64,000 nucleotides of DNA from Fervidobacterium gondwanense DSM 13020 (GTDB lineage Bacteria; Thermotogota; Thermotogae; Thermotogales; Fervidobacteriaceae), in the NCBI RefSeq assembly GCF_900143265.1, contig NZ_FRDJ01000009.1, positions 1 through 64,000 of the forward strand. The letters are read 5' to 3'. Each line of letters starts with the position of its first letter. The stretch's first letter is position 1. Of this stretch, positions 1 to 8,549 are shown piece by piece. Below the pieces are notes generated by a model. That model ran no database searches, was not told the DNA's origin, and worked only from the letters and a program-made list of their open reading frames with translations. Both the position numbers and the translations under genes were made by a program.

Positions 1-226
1 CTAAGATTACGTTGTTTAACCCTTCCTTTTGCTTAATAATTCTTATTTTTTCCTCTAACATTTTAATACCATCTATGGTATTATTAATCTTGAAAGGGCT
101 AATCAAATCAATTCCACGATAATCAGTCATCCTAACCCAATGATTTCTTTTAGCAACATCAATACCGACAATTAGAGTGTCTTGAGAAATTCTTGAAACT
201 TTTGGATTAACATACTTTTGTTCCAT
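1..226 (-). CDS. IS110-family transposase, N-terminal part (runs off window)
   Basis: The reading frame starts at an ATG at 226 and stays open to the window edge, so about 75 residues are visible. The protein contains VGIDVAKRNHWV followed by a tyrosine-arginine-glycine turn. This matches the first acidic motif of the DEDD (RuvC-like) domain of IS110-family transposases, which move DNA as recombinases with a serine-containing C-terminal Tnp domain not visible here. A strong AGGAGG lies just upstream at 233-238, inside an inverted repeat. The gene lies downstream of and in the same direction as galT, so galT read-through RNA would enter it. Whether the element is complete cannot be seen. The family call is good; the subgroup (IS110 or IS1111) is not determined. 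Confidence 0.8.
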   Translation of the reverse strand, partial: MEQKYVNPKVSRISQDTLIVGIDVAKRNHWVRMTDYRGIDLISPFKINNTIDGIKMLEEKIRIIKQKEGLNNVIL

Positions 227-227
227 G

Positions 228-284
228 GTATCGCCTCCTGATTTTAGTGTGATGGGGTAATTATATATTATCAGGAGGCGATAC
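228..284. repeat. Perfect 14-bp inverted repeat enclosing the transposase ribosome-binding site
   Basis: GTATCGCCTCCTGA at 228-241 is repeated exactly as its reverse complement at 271-284, with 29 bp between the arms. On the minus-strand RNA the inner arm carries the AGGAGG of the transposase and the outer arm is its exact complement. RNA entering from galT would fold and hide the ribosome-binding site. A TATAAT sits in the loop on the minus strand (265-260), so RNA started there would lack the outer arm and stay translatable. On the plus strand the right arm is followed by six T residues, so the same structure could stop transcription in that direction. Confidence 0.7.
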
Positions 285-318
285 TTTTTTCAAAATCTAT
301 TTTTCCTTACAGGAATGC

Positions 319-1341
319 TTATTTAGATTGTTTTTCTAAAGCTTCTTGGTAATTCTCAGTCAAGTACCTTGCAGCGTCTTCAGGCGGTACTGGGTTGATA
401 TAAAATCCAGAACCCCATTCGAAACCTGCTACACGTGTTAAGCGTGGAATGATCTCAACATGCCAGTGATAGTAAGTCTTGCCTTCCTCAAAAACTGGTG
501 CTGTATGTATTAAGAAATTGTATGGCGGATTGTTGAGAACAACATAAATTCTGTGAAGAACGTCCTTCATTATCCTTGCAAAAGATCTTACCTCATCTTC
601 AGTTATGCTGCCAAAATCATGTGAATGCCTCTTTGGAAGAACCCACGTTTCAAATGGAAACCGAGCTGCGTAAGGTTCAAAAGCTATGAAGTGTTCGTTT
701 TCTTCGATCAATCTTCTGTTTTCTATCTTTTCTTGGTTTATCATATCGCAGAAGACACATCTCTCTTTGTACGAATAGTAATCCTTGGCACCGTCAAGTT
801 CCTCTTGGACAGTCTTTGGAACAACCGGCGTTGCAATAATTTGGCTGTGCGGGTGTGCCAAAGATGCCCCGCCTTCCTTTCCGTGATTTCTGAAGACGAG
901 AATATATTTGACTCGTTCATCTTTTGCCATCGTTCTGAACCTTGTTACGTATGCCCAGACTACTTCCTCAGCTTGCTTGTAATCATACAGAGCAAATGTT
1001 GATTCATGATCTGGAGTTTCAACGATAACTTCGTGGTATCCAAAACCGGTCATAGCATCGTACATTCCATGACCGTACCTATCTACTGGTAACTCTGGAT
1101 CAACAGCTGGAAATTTGTTTGACACAACTCGTACCCACCAGCCTGGCGTGTTTGGTTGGGTATCAGCTGGCCTGAAAGCCAAAATTTCTGGCGGTGTTGT
1201 ATGCTCATTACCGTAGTCGAAAGGACAGAACGCAACTTTAACTTCTTCTGGCTGCACCTGAAAATCATGCGGTCTTTTAGCTCGTTCCGTTGAGATGATG
1301 ACCCATCTTTTTACCACGGGATCTTTTCGGTATTCTGGCAT
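319..1341 (-). CDS. galT: Galactose-1-phosphate uridylyltransferase
   Basis: This enzyme swaps UMP between UDP-glucose and galactose-1-phosphate in the Leloir pathway. The product is about 340 residues, the usual family length. The catalytic HPHSQ motif is present (His163-Pro-His165), as is a C-terminal HWHVEI segment. The start is the ATG at 1341, preceded at the right distance by GGGAGG; a TTG 15 nt further upstream overlaps that site and is unlikely. The usual N-terminal zinc pair CPFC reads CPFD here (Cys39, Asp42), while a separate CVFC pair occurs later. It is the last gene of a run after the metallo-hydrolase and glgA, linking galactose use with glycogen building. Confidence 0.95.
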   Translation of the reverse strand: MPEYRKDPVVKRWVIISTERAKRPHDFQVQPEEVKVAFCPFDYGNEHTTPPEILAFRPADTQPNTPGWWVRVVSNKFPAVDPELPVDRYGHGMYDAMTGFGYHEVIVETPDHESTFALYDYKQAEEVVWAYVTRFRTMAKDERVKYILVFRNHGKEGGASLAHPHSQIIATPVVPKTVQEELDGAKDYYSYKERCVFCDMINQEKIENRRLIEENEHFIAFEPYAARFPFETWVLPKRHSHDFGSITEDEVRSFARIMKDVLHRIYVVLNNPPYNFLIHTAPVFEEGKTYYHWHVEIIPRLTRVAGFEWGSGFYINPVPPEDAARYLTENYQEALEKQSK

Positions 1342-1383
1342 ATGAATTCCTCCCAAGTTTTCATTTCTTGCATTCTATTGGTT

Positions 1384-2838
1384 TTACTGAACTTTAGATT
1401 TCGCACGTTGGTAGAGTTTTACATATTCCTTTGCCGAACTGTCCCAGGTTAAATCTGTAGACATTGCGTTCCTTATCAGAGTACCCCAGTGTTCCTTATC
1501 GTTGTAGAAGTATACGGCCTTCGCTATGGCTTCAAACAGATGAGCTGGATCAAAGCCTTCAAAGCCAAATCCAGTTCCTTCTTTCGTAATCGGATCATAT
1601 TCTTTCACTGTATCTGCAAGTCCACCAGTGTACCTAACGATAGGTATTGTGCCGTATCTCAGGCTGTACATCTGCCCTAAACCGCAAGGCTCATATCTCG
1701 ATGGCATTAAGAACATGTCACTACCTGCGTATATCTTTTGCGCAAGAACCACATCGAATTTCAAGTTTATCGAATACTTATCAGGATATTTTTCACCAAG
1801 TTTCTTAAACATTTCTTCGTATTCTTCATCTCCTGTACCGAGAAGAACAAACTGAATGTCAAGCAAAGACACGTAGTCCATTATTTCAGCCATAATGTCC
1901 AAACCCTTCTGAACTACAAGTCTGTTTATCATACCTATGACAGGTACATCTCTTTCAGGAAGACCGAGCTCTTTTTGAAGCATCCTTTTATTTTCCTTTT
2001 TCTTTTCTATGGTATTTAAATCATAATTGACGTAAATTCGCTTGTCTGTTGCTGGGTTGTACTCTTCGTAATCTATACCATTTAAAATACCATATAAGTC
2101 TGAGGATCTCATTCGCAGCACGCCATCCAATTTTTCACCGTACTCCTTAGTTTGTATTTCCCTGGCGTAAGTTGGGCTTACAGTGTTGATAATGTCTGAA
2201 AATATTATGCCGCCCTTAAGGAAGTTCATTTTTCCATAAAATTCAAGACCGTCTATGTTGAAGAGATAATCAGGTAGCCCAGCAAATCTCATGTACGATG
2301 GTTCATAAATTCCTTGGTATCCTAAATTGTGAATCGTAATCATGGAAGCTGCTCTGGATATTAAATCATCGTTTCTGTAAACAGTTTTCATGTACACTGG
2401 GATCAAAGCGGTCTGCCAATCATTAACATGAACCACATCGTAAGTGAAATTCAGCTTTTTTACCGCTTCAAGAACAGCGTTAGAGAAAAATATCGCTTGC
2501 TCTGCCAAATCAGGTCCAGCGTATACCTCATCTGCACTGAAATAATATTCGTTCGCTATAAGAAAGACATTGACATCTTTCGTTCCTGGCAATTTTGTTT
2601 TGTATATATCAAATTTCTCAGTTGTTGATAGTACTGGAAGTTCAATTCCTTCAGAGAGTTTCTCGATGGTATAACCAAATTTCGCAGCATTTTCGTCTAC
2701 CTTTTTGTGATATGGCATGTAGATATCAACCGTAACGCCTTGTCTTTCAAGATATTTCGGAAGCGCTCCAACTACGTCAGCTAAACCACCAACTTTTGCA
2801 AACAGATAAACTTCATACGACACCATTGCTATCCTCAT
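1384..2838 (-). CDS. glgA: Glycogen synthase (ADP-glucose type, GT5)
   Basis: It adds glucose from a nucleotide sugar to the growing end of an alpha-1,4-glucan. The N-terminal KVGGLADVVG near residue 15 is the sugar-nucleotide-binding signature of GT5 glycogen synthases. The C-terminal half has the second Rossmann domain with PSRYEPCGLGQMYSLRYG, the family's conserved donor-site segment. Length of 484 residues is normal. The start is the ATG at 2838; AGGAGG lies 8 nt upstream and is formed by the last two arginine codons of the preceding gene, so the two are probably translationally coupled. A GTG at 2847 overlaps the ribosome-binding site and is rejected. Confidence 0.95.
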   Translation of the reverse strand: MRIAMVSYEVYLFAKVGGLADVVGALPKYLERQGVTVDIYMPYHKKVDENAAKFGYTIEKLSEGIELPVLSTTEKFDIYKTKLPGTKDVNVFLIANEYYFSADEVYAGPDLAEQAIFFSNAVLEAVKKLNFTYDVVHVNDWQTALIPVYMKTVYRNDDLISRAASMITIHNLGYQGIYEPSYMRFAGLPDYLFNIDGLEFYGKMNFLKGGIIFSDIINTVSPTYAREIQTKEYGEKLDGVLRMRSSDLYGILNGIDYEEYNPATDKRIYVNYDLNTIEKKKENKRMLQKELGLPERDVPVIGMINRLVVQKGLDIMAEIMDYVSLLDIQFVLLGTGDEEYEEMFKKLGEKYPDKYSINLKFDVVLAQKIYAGSDMFLMPSRYEPCGLGQMYSLRYGTIPIVRYTGGLADTVKEYDPITKEGTGFGFEGFDPAHLFEAIAKAVYFYNDKEHWGTLIRNAMSTDLTWDSSAKEYVKLYQRAKSKVQ

Positions 2839-2843
2839 TTCTT

Positions 2844-3482
2844 TCACCTCCTAAAATAATCACTTGCTCTAATAAATTCATCATGAGTAAATACTATGTA
2901 GTCACACTTCGAGCCTATTTTGTTTATGAAGCGTGCACAGTCATCTTTTCTTAACCACCTTATTATATCATAAAACTCTACTTTATTCATTACGATATCT
3001 CCCGTGTAAAGCACACGGCCCATATTGTAAGTTTCAATAACAAAAGACAGATGTTCCTTTGCATGCCAAGGGGTGTGAAAGACAGTTACCTTACCATCGA
3101 AAAGTTTACTTCCAGCATCTATTTCAATTACGCGCTTCCATGAATTAATTATTTCCAAATACAATTTGCTTTTAATTATTCCAAATTTACTGTAAGGCTT
3201 ATTCTTATAAGCTGGGTGGATATAAACTGTAGCATTTGAAAAAAGACGTGTAGCGTATGCGTGGTCTAAGTGCAAATGAGTAAGTAATATATCGGTTATA
3301 TCCTCGAGCTTGATGCTTCTTTTTTCAAATTCTTCTTCCAAGAAATGAAAAGACACATAGTCTCCCGGGTCGATAAGCACCTTACGTTCGTTGTATTCTA
3401 ATAGTACAGGTGTGGAGTAAGCAACTTCTACTGTTTTAGGCACCCTTATGCTACCACCGTAGGATAGTATGTGTATTCTCAT
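2844..3482 (-). CDS. Metallo-beta-lactamase-fold hydrolase
   Basis: A 212-residue hydrolase with a dinuclear metal site. The motif THLHLDHAYA gives the HxHxDH signature. Further ligands fit TPWHAKEH and LYTGDIV, and a late THDEF supplies the last histidine. The substrate cannot be read from the sequence; relatives include glyoxalase II-like and lactonase-like enzymes. The start at 3482 is supported by AAGGAGGA 8-9 nt upstream; the frame is open further back but without a good site. It heads the glgA-galT run and is separated from glgA by only 5 nt. A link to sugar metabolism is contextual only. Confidence 0.85.
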   Translation of the reverse strand: MRIHILSYGGSIRVPKTVEVAYSTPVLLEYNERKVLIDPGDYVSFHFLEEEFEKRSIKLEDITDILLTHLHLDHAYATRLFSNATVYIHPAYKNKPYSKFGIIKSKLYLEIINSWKRVIEIDAGSKLFDGKVTVFHTPWHAKEHLSFVIETYNMGRVLYTGDIVMNKVEFYDIIRWLRKDDCARFINKIGSKCDYIVFTHDEFIRASDYFRR

Positions 3483-3527
3483 GCGTTCATTCCTCCTTGT
3501 ACATCGTGTATTCAACCCATATTCTAT

Positions 3528-3557
3528 ATGATACCACACCACTTTGTAGATTCTCAA
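3528..3557 (-). promoter_or_regulatory. Candidate promoter for the metallo-hydrolase-glgA-galT run
   Basis: On the minus strand TTGAGA (3557-3552) is followed after 18 bp by TATCAT (3533-3528), about 45 bp before the start codon. It lies back to back with the rubredoxin promoter, so the two may influence each other. Confidence 0.5.
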
Positions 3558-3565
3558 GAAACTTG

Positions 3566-3595
3566 TTGAAAATGTCTAAAAGTATATGATATAAT
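3566..3595 (+). promoter_or_regulatory. Promoter for rubredoxin
   Basis: TTGAAA at 3566-3571 and TATAAT at 3590-3595 are separated by 18 bp. This is a near-consensus housekeeping promoter about 33 bp before the rubredoxin start codon. Confidence 0.7.
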
Positions 3596-3628
3596 AAATG
3601 TACCTTAGTACCTAATGGAGGTGGAAAT

Positions 3629-3787
3629 ATGAAGTACAGATGCACTGTTTGCGGTTACATTTATGATCCTGAAGTTGGAGATCCAGATTCCGGCATCAAT
3701 CCAGGCACACCGTTTGAAAATCTTCCAGACGATTGGACATGCCCAGTTTGCGGAGTAAGTAAGGATATGTTCGAACCTCTTGAATAA
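3629..3787 (+). CDS. Rubredoxin
   Basis: A 52-residue electron carrier binding one iron through four cysteines. The protein starts [18 protein letters not shown] and ends with [15 protein letters not shown], giving the two CxxCG iron loops. The [12 protein letters not shown] segment before the second loop is typical of the family, as is the length. GGAGGTGG lies just upstream of the ATG. It has its own promoter and a hairpin after it, so it is probably transcribed alone. In anaerobic thermophiles rubredoxins pass electrons to oxygen- and peroxide-reducing proteins; the partner here is not identified. Confidence 0.96.
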   Translation: MKYRCTVCGYIYDPEVGDPDSGINPGTPFENLPDDWTCPVCGVSKDMFEPLE

Positions 3788-3833
3788 TTTCAAACCTATT
3801 CAAGATTTAATTTCAGAAAGACAAAGTCAATTC

Positions 3834-3850
3834 GGGGGGCATGCCCCCCG
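3834..3850 (+). terminator. Hairpin after rubredoxin
   Basis: A G-run, the centre GCATGC and a matching C-run form a fully GC palindromic hairpin about 45 bp after the rubredoxin stop. The T tract after it is weak (ATTTATCC), so it may end transcription only partly before gltX. Confidence 0.5.
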
Positions 3851-3902
3851 ATTTATCCATAAATAATATTATTGAAATATTTGAGAAGGAGTTGATTATA
3901 TT

Positions 3903-5306
3903 ATGGTAAGAGTTAGGTTTGCTCCAAGCCCAACAGGTTATTTACACGTAGGTGGGGCAAGAACGGCTTTATTCAATTACTTGTTTGCAAGAAAGATGGG
4001 CGGAAAGTTTATACTGAGGATAGAAGATACGGACATCGAAAGATCCGAAAAAGTCTTCGAGGAACAACTGATAAGTGCGTTGAAATGGTTGGGACTCGAT
4101 TGGGACGAAGGACCAGACATCGGTGGTGATTATGGGCCATACAGACAGAGTGAGCGCACAGAACTTTATCATAAATATGCACAAGAGCTTGTCAAGCAGG
4201 GAAAAGCTTACGAAGTCTATGCATACCCTGAAGAAATAGAGGCCATGAGAGAGCAGCTTTTGGCAGAGGGTAAGCCACCTCACTATACAAGAGAGATGCT
4301 TGAACCTTATAACACAGAAGAAAGAAAAAGAGAGTACGAAGAAAAAGGATTAAGACCTGCAATTTACTTCTCAATGCCGAGAAAGGATTACATAATAAAC
4401 GATGTTGTAAAAGGTGAGGTCGTTTTTAAAGCTGGTAGCGTTGGTGACTTCGCACTCCTTAGAAGCAATGGCATGCCAACATACAATTACGCTTGTGTTA
4501 TCGATGATGGACTGATGAAGATAACTCATGTTTTGCGTGGTGATGACCACCTTTCAAATACAGTTAAGCAAGTTGCACTCTACGAAGCATTCGGTTGGGA
4601 TACACCTGTTTTTGGACATGTCTCAATGATACTCGGTCCTGATGGAAGTAAACTGAGTAAGAGGCATGGTGCAACTTCTGTAGAAGAATTTAAGTCGAGA
4701 GGCTACTTACCAGAATCATTGGTGAACTTCTTAGCATTGCTTGGATGGTCACACCCAGAAGGAAAGGAAATCTTGACAAAGCAAGAATTAGTAGAAAGTT
4801 TCTCATTGGAAAGATTAGTAAAGAATCCGGCAATTTTCAACCCAGAGAAATTGCGCTGGATGAATTCAGAACACATAAGGATGAAACCGGTTAGGGAAAT
4901 CGTGTTGTTAGCGAAAGAATTCATGAGTAAAGATATTGATGAAAGCTACTTGGAAAAGATAATCCCAGCAGTTAAGGACAGAATAGAAGAACTTTCGCAA
5001 TTGCCAGAACTGACAGAGTTCTTCTTCAAAAGACCAGAAAATTTGCCAGAGAAAACACCAGAAGCGCATGAAACGTACGAAAACTTGTTAAACGAATTGA
5101 AGAACATAGAAAATTGGAACAAGGAAAGTATATATGCAGCGTTTAAAAATGTGATGAAAGGTGCAAAGCTTAAAGGTAAAGATTTCTACATGACGCTAAG
5201 ACTTGTACTCACTGGAAAACACGAAGGTCCTGAGCTAATTGATATATTGGAGATACTCGGCAAAGAAGAAGTGCTTGCAAGGATAGAGCAATTCCTAAGT
5301 AAGTGA
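3903..5306 (+). CDS. gltX: Glutamyl-tRNA synthetase
   Basis: It charges tRNA-Glu with glutamate. The class I motifs are clear: [17 protein letters not shown] holds the HIGH-type motif near residue 10, and SKLSKRHGA is the KMSKS-type motif. The 467-residue length and helical C-terminal anticodon-binding part fit the bacterial enzyme. AAGGAG lies about 10 nt before the ATG. Thermotogales often carry two GltX paralogues, one of which can favour tRNA-Gln; which one this is cannot be told. It heads a run of three synthetase genes with cysS 30 bp downstream. Confidence 0.95.
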   Translation: MVRVRFAPSPTGYLHVGGARTALFNYLFARKMGGKFILRIEDTDIERSEKVFEEQLISALKWLGLDWDEGPDIGGDYGPYRQSERTELYHKYAQELVKQGKAYEVYAYPEEIEAMREQLLAEGKPPHYTREMLEPYNTEERKREYEEKGLRPAIYFSMPRKDYIINDVVKGEVVFKAGSVGDFALLRSNGMPTYNYACVIDDGLMKITHVLRGDDHLSNTVKQVALYEAFGWDTPVFGHVSMILGPDGSKLSKRHGATSVEEFKSRGYLPESLVNFLALLGWSHPEGKEILTKQELVESFSLERLVKNPAIFNPEKLRWMNSEHIRMKPVREIVLLAKEFMSKDIDESYLEKIIPAVKDRIEELSQLPELTEFFFKRPENLPEKTPEAHETYENLLNELKNIENWNKESIYAAFKNVMKGAKLKGKDFYMTLRLVLTGKHEGPELIDILEILGKEEVLARIEQFLSK

Positions 5307-5336
5307 TAAAGAAATAACATTTGGAGCGTGAGTGGA

Positions 5337-6758
5337 ATGAGCCATAAGGTACATATAACGGACACGCTAACAAAGAATAAAGTACCGCTTGAAACAATCG
5401 AGCCAGGAATAGTTAAGATGTACGTCTGTGGACCTACCGTGTACAACTACATACACATTGGAAATGCCCGTCCAATGGTTGTTTTTGATGCATTTAGGAG
5501 GTTTCTCGAATTTGTTGGTTATAAGGTGATAATGGTTCAGAATTTTACAGACATCGACGACAAGATAATTAACGAGGCTAATGAATGGGGAGTTGACTGG
5601 AAAACAGTTGCAGATACATTTATTGCAGAATATTTCCACGATGCGCATTTACTTGGTGTAAGGGCGGCAAACTATCATCCCAGGACAACCGATTTTGTTG
5701 AAGATATAGTAGAGGCTGTTAAGAGAATTATTGAAAATGGATACGCATATCCTGTTGAGAATGGTGATGTATATTTTAGCGTTAGGAAATTGCCAGGCTA
5801 CGGTAAATTATCAGGGAAAAATCCGGACGATTTACGTGCCGGGGCACGTGTGGATATAAGCGATGCAAAGAAAGACCCTCTTGATTTCGTTTTGTGGAAA
5901 TCGGCCAAGCCCGGCGAGCCAAAGTGGGAAAGTCCATGGTGTGCAGGAAGACCAGGATGGCACATTGAATGTTCAGTAATGTCTCAAAAGCTCCTCGGTG
6001 ATATGTTCGATATCCATGGTGGCGGTGAGGACTTAATCTTTCCGCACCACGAAGATGAGATAGCACAGGGTGAGGCTTTGACCGGTAAGCCACCTGCAAA
6101 ATACTGGATGCACAACGGAATGATCATCGTGCGTGGGGACAAGATGAGCAAATCTCTGGGAAATACATTCATGGTTAGAGAAGCCGTTAGAAAATACGGT
6201 AAAGATGGCGTCAAAATTTTCCTTCTGTCCAAACACTACAGGTCACCTATGGAATTCTCAGATGAAATCTTGAGCGATAACATGAAAGCCGCAACGAGAG
6301 TTCATAATACTTTGAAGAGGTTTACAGAAAAATACAAGTACCCGTTGGTTCCAAAAGAAGATACTGAAATGAAAGAATACATAGACAAGTTTGTTGAAGC
6401 CCTCTCTGACGACTTTAATACACCAATAGCACTTTCGATAATCTTCGACGTGTCAAAAGAATTGAACAAAGCTATGGACAGTGGAGATGATCAGAGGGCC
6501 CTTAAAATGTATCACTTGATTAAGCGTGTTTTCGGACCTGTATTGGGGATATTTGACGCAGAAATTGTCACAACTGAGATTTCATCAGACATAGTCGACA
6601 ATGTAATTCAAAAGGTTATAGATCTGAGAACTGAATTCAGAAAACAAAAGCAATACGATTTAGCCGACAAGGTGAGAAATACACTGTTAGAAGCAGGTGT
6701 GAAGTTACTCGACACACCAGAAGGAACGAAATATGAGATAGTGGAGGGAGAAAAATGA
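5337..6758 (+). CDS. cysS: Cysteinyl-tRNA synthetase
   Basis: It charges tRNA-Cys. The N-terminal [16 protein letters not shown] gives a zinc ligand and the HIGH motif, KMSKSLGN is the KMSKS motif, and WHIECS plus [15 protein letters not shown] supply the other zinc ligands. Length is 473 residues, as expected. The start is the ATG at 5337, 10 nt after GGAG; the GTG at 5328 is too close to that site. Its stop overlaps the proS start as ATGA, so the two are translationally coupled. Confidence 0.96.
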   Translation: MSHKVHITDTLTKNKVPLETIEPGIVKMYVCGPTVYNYIHIGNARPMVVFDAFRRFLEFVGYKVIMVQNFTDIDDKIINEANEWGVDWKTVADTFIAEYFHDAHLLGVRAANYHPRTTDFVEDIVEAVKRIIENGYAYPVENGDVYFSVRKLPGYGKLSGKNPDDLRAGARVDISDAKKDPLDFVLWKSAKPGEPKWESPWCAGRPGWHIECSVMSQKLLGDMFDIHGGGEDLIFPHHEDEIAQGEALTGKPPAKYWMHNGMIIVRGDKMSKSLGNTFMVREAVRKYGKDGVKIFLLSKHYRSPMEFSDEILSDNMKAATRVHNTLKRFTEKYKYPLVPKEDTEMKEYIDKFVEALSDDFNTPIALSIIFDVSKELNKAMDSGDDQRALKMYHLIKRVFGPVLGIFDAEIVTTEISSDIVDNVIQKVIDLRTEFRKQKQYDLADKVRNTLLEAGVKLLDTPEGTKYEIVEGEK

Positions 6759-8473
6759 GATATACGCAGTTTTACGCGCCAACTTTGAAAGAAGCCCCGG
6801 CAGATTCCGAAGTTCCAAGCCAAGAATTACTCATCAGAGCTGGGTTCATAAGAAAAATAGCCGCAGGTGTTTACACTTACCTACCACTGGGTAGAAGAGT
6901 TCTTTTAAAGATTGAAAACATAGTTAGGGAAGAAATGAACAAAATAGGTGCAAATGAGATTTTGATGCCAATAATTCAACCTGCTGAACTGTGGAAACAA
7001 TCGGGCAGGTGGGAAGATTACGGTCCTGAGATGATGAAGTTGAAAGACCGCCATGGACGAGATTTTACATTGGGACCAACTCACGAAGAACTCGTCACTT
7101 TCCTCGTTCAAAACGAATTGAATAGCTATAGACAGCTTCCAATAACACTTTACCAGATGGCAAATAAATACAGAGATGAAATCCGTCCAAGGTTCGGAGT
7201 CCTGCGCGCAAGGGAATTTATAATGAAAGATGGCTACAGTTTCCACGACAGCTGGGAGTCTTTGGATGAGACTTATCAAGCTCATAGAAGAGCTTATTCA
7301 AACATCATGGAGCGCATAGGTCTGAAATATGCCGTTGTTGAAGCGTCGTCCGGTGCGATAGGCGGTAGCGAAAGTCACGAATTCGTGGCTTTTGCCGACA
7401 CAGGGGAAAGCAATATACTCTATTGTGAGTGCGGTTACGCCGGTAATGACGAGAGAGTACCATATGTTGGTGATATCGTGTACGACAATGAAGATGAAAA
7501 GACCATTGAAAAAGTCTACACTCCAAACGTAAAAACAGCACAAGATGTTGCTGATTTTCTTGGTGTTCCGGTAAGAAAAATCGTTAAAACGTTAATCTAC
7601 AAAGGGCGAAATGGCTATTTCATGGCATTAGTACCTGGCGATAGGGAACTAAACGAAGAAAAACTTAAAGCTTTCATTAATGACCAATCATTAACATTTG
7701 CAACACCTGACGATATATATAGAGATTTTGGAGTTCCTATCGGATTTTTAGGACCCGTTGGAGTCAAGGGTATAAAGATAATAGCGGATAATCAAGTAAA
7801 AGGCATGAAAAACTTTGTTGTTGGTGGAATGGAGAAAGATTACCACTTCGTGAATGTAAACGTTGGGCGAGATTTTGTGCCAAGTGAATGGACAGACTTG
7901 GTTGTCACGACAGCAGGTGACCCGTGCCCACATTGTGGAAAGCCCATGAACATGAAAAAGGGTATCGAGCTTGGGCATATATTCAAGCTTGGCACAAAGT
8001 ATTCAGAAGCTATGGGAACAAAATACATGGATAGAGATGGGCAGCTCAAACCATTCATCATGGGTTGCTATGGTTGGGGTATATCACGAACGATGGGTGC
8101 GATCGTTGAACAACTTTACGACGAAAAAGGTATCATATGGCCGCTATCTGTTGCACCGTTTACCGTTGTAATTACACCAGTGAGCAGTAACGAGAATTTG
8201 ATGAGTTTTGCAGAAAAAGTGTACAAATTCTTGTCAGAAAAAGGCGAAGAGGTTCTCTTCGATGACAGAAATGTCTCTCCTGGCGTAAAATTCAGCGATG
8301 CTGATCTAATAGGTATACCATTCAGAATGACTATAGGTAAGGCATTAAATGAGGGCTTCGTAGAAATTAAACGGAGAACTGGGAAACAATTGAGAGTCGA
8401 AGCCGACTTGGAGAAAATATACGAGGTCTTACAGAAATCAAAAGAAGAATACAGTCCGCACGAAAGGTATTAG
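6755..8473 (+). CDS. proS: Prolyl-tRNA synthetase with editing domain
   Basis: A class II synthetase that charges tRNA-Pro. It is 572 residues long and of the bacterial type. Motif 2 is seen around [17 protein letters not shown] (read here as [10 protein letters not shown]), motif 3 around [13 protein letters not shown], and an insertion of roughly 160 residues between them (about 225-385) corresponds to the YbaK-like domain that hydrolyses Ala-tRNA-Pro. A C-terminal anticodon-binding domain follows. It overlaps cysS by 4 nt and ends just before a strong terminator, closing the gltX-cysS-proS run. Confidence 0.96.
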   Translation: MRYTQFYAPTLKEAPADSEVPSQELLIRAGFIRKIAAGVYTYLPLGRRVLLKIENIVREEMNKIGANEILMPIIQPAELWKQSGRWEDYGPEMMKLKDRHGRDFTLGPTHEELVTFLVQNELNSYRQLPITLYQMANKYRDEIRPRFGVLRAREFIMKDGYSFHDSWESLDETYQAHRRAYSNIMERIGLKYAVVEASSGAIGGSESHEFVAFADTGESNILYCECGYAGNDERVPYVGDIVYDNEDEKTIEKVYTPNVKTAQDVADFLGVPVRKIVKTLIYKGRNGYFMALVPGDRELNEEKLKAFINDQSLTFATPDDIYRDFGVPIGFLGPVGVKGIKIIADNQVKGMKNFVVGGMEKDYHFVNVNVGRDFVPSEWTDLVVTTAGDPCPHCGKPMNMKKGIELGHIFKLGTKYSEAMGTKYMDRDGQLKPFIMGCYGWGISRTMGAIVEQLYDEKGIIWPLSVAPFTVVITPVSSNENLMSFAEKVYKFLSEKGEEVLFDDRNVSPGVKFSDADLIGIPFRMTIGKALNEGFVEIKRRTGKQLRVEADLEKIYEVLQKSKEEYSPHERY

Positions 8474-8486
8474 TTTTGAGAGCTCA

Positions 8487-8523
8487 CCACCCTTAGCGTT
8501 TCAAGGCTTAGGGTGGTTTTTTT
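8487..8523 (+). terminator. Rho-independent terminator after proS
   Basis: CCACCC at 8487-8492 pairs with GGGTGG at 8511-8516, extended inward by partly matched bases (one mismatch), and is followed by seven T residues. Confidence 0.8.
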
Positions 8524-8549
8524 AATGCACCAGAAAGGAGGTGTTTTTT

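Larger units (their letters stand above)
1..290 (-). mobile_element. End of an IS110-family insertion sequence
   Basis: This stretch holds the start of the transposase gene and its short upstream flank. The outer boundary must lie between about 285 and the galT stop at 319, because galT appears intact. At most about 90 bp separate the transposase start from galT. No flanking target duplication can be judged from one end, and IS110-family elements usually make none. The short flank leaves little room for a long upstream bridge RNA, so such an RNA, if present, is more likely on the other side of the gene, outside the window. That last point is inference. Confidence 0.65.

Noticed and set aside
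3605-3793. 62-codon open frame antisense to rubredoxin
   Set aside because: Rubredoxin on the plus strand has all four cysteines, a promoter and a ribosome-binding site; the antisense frame has none.
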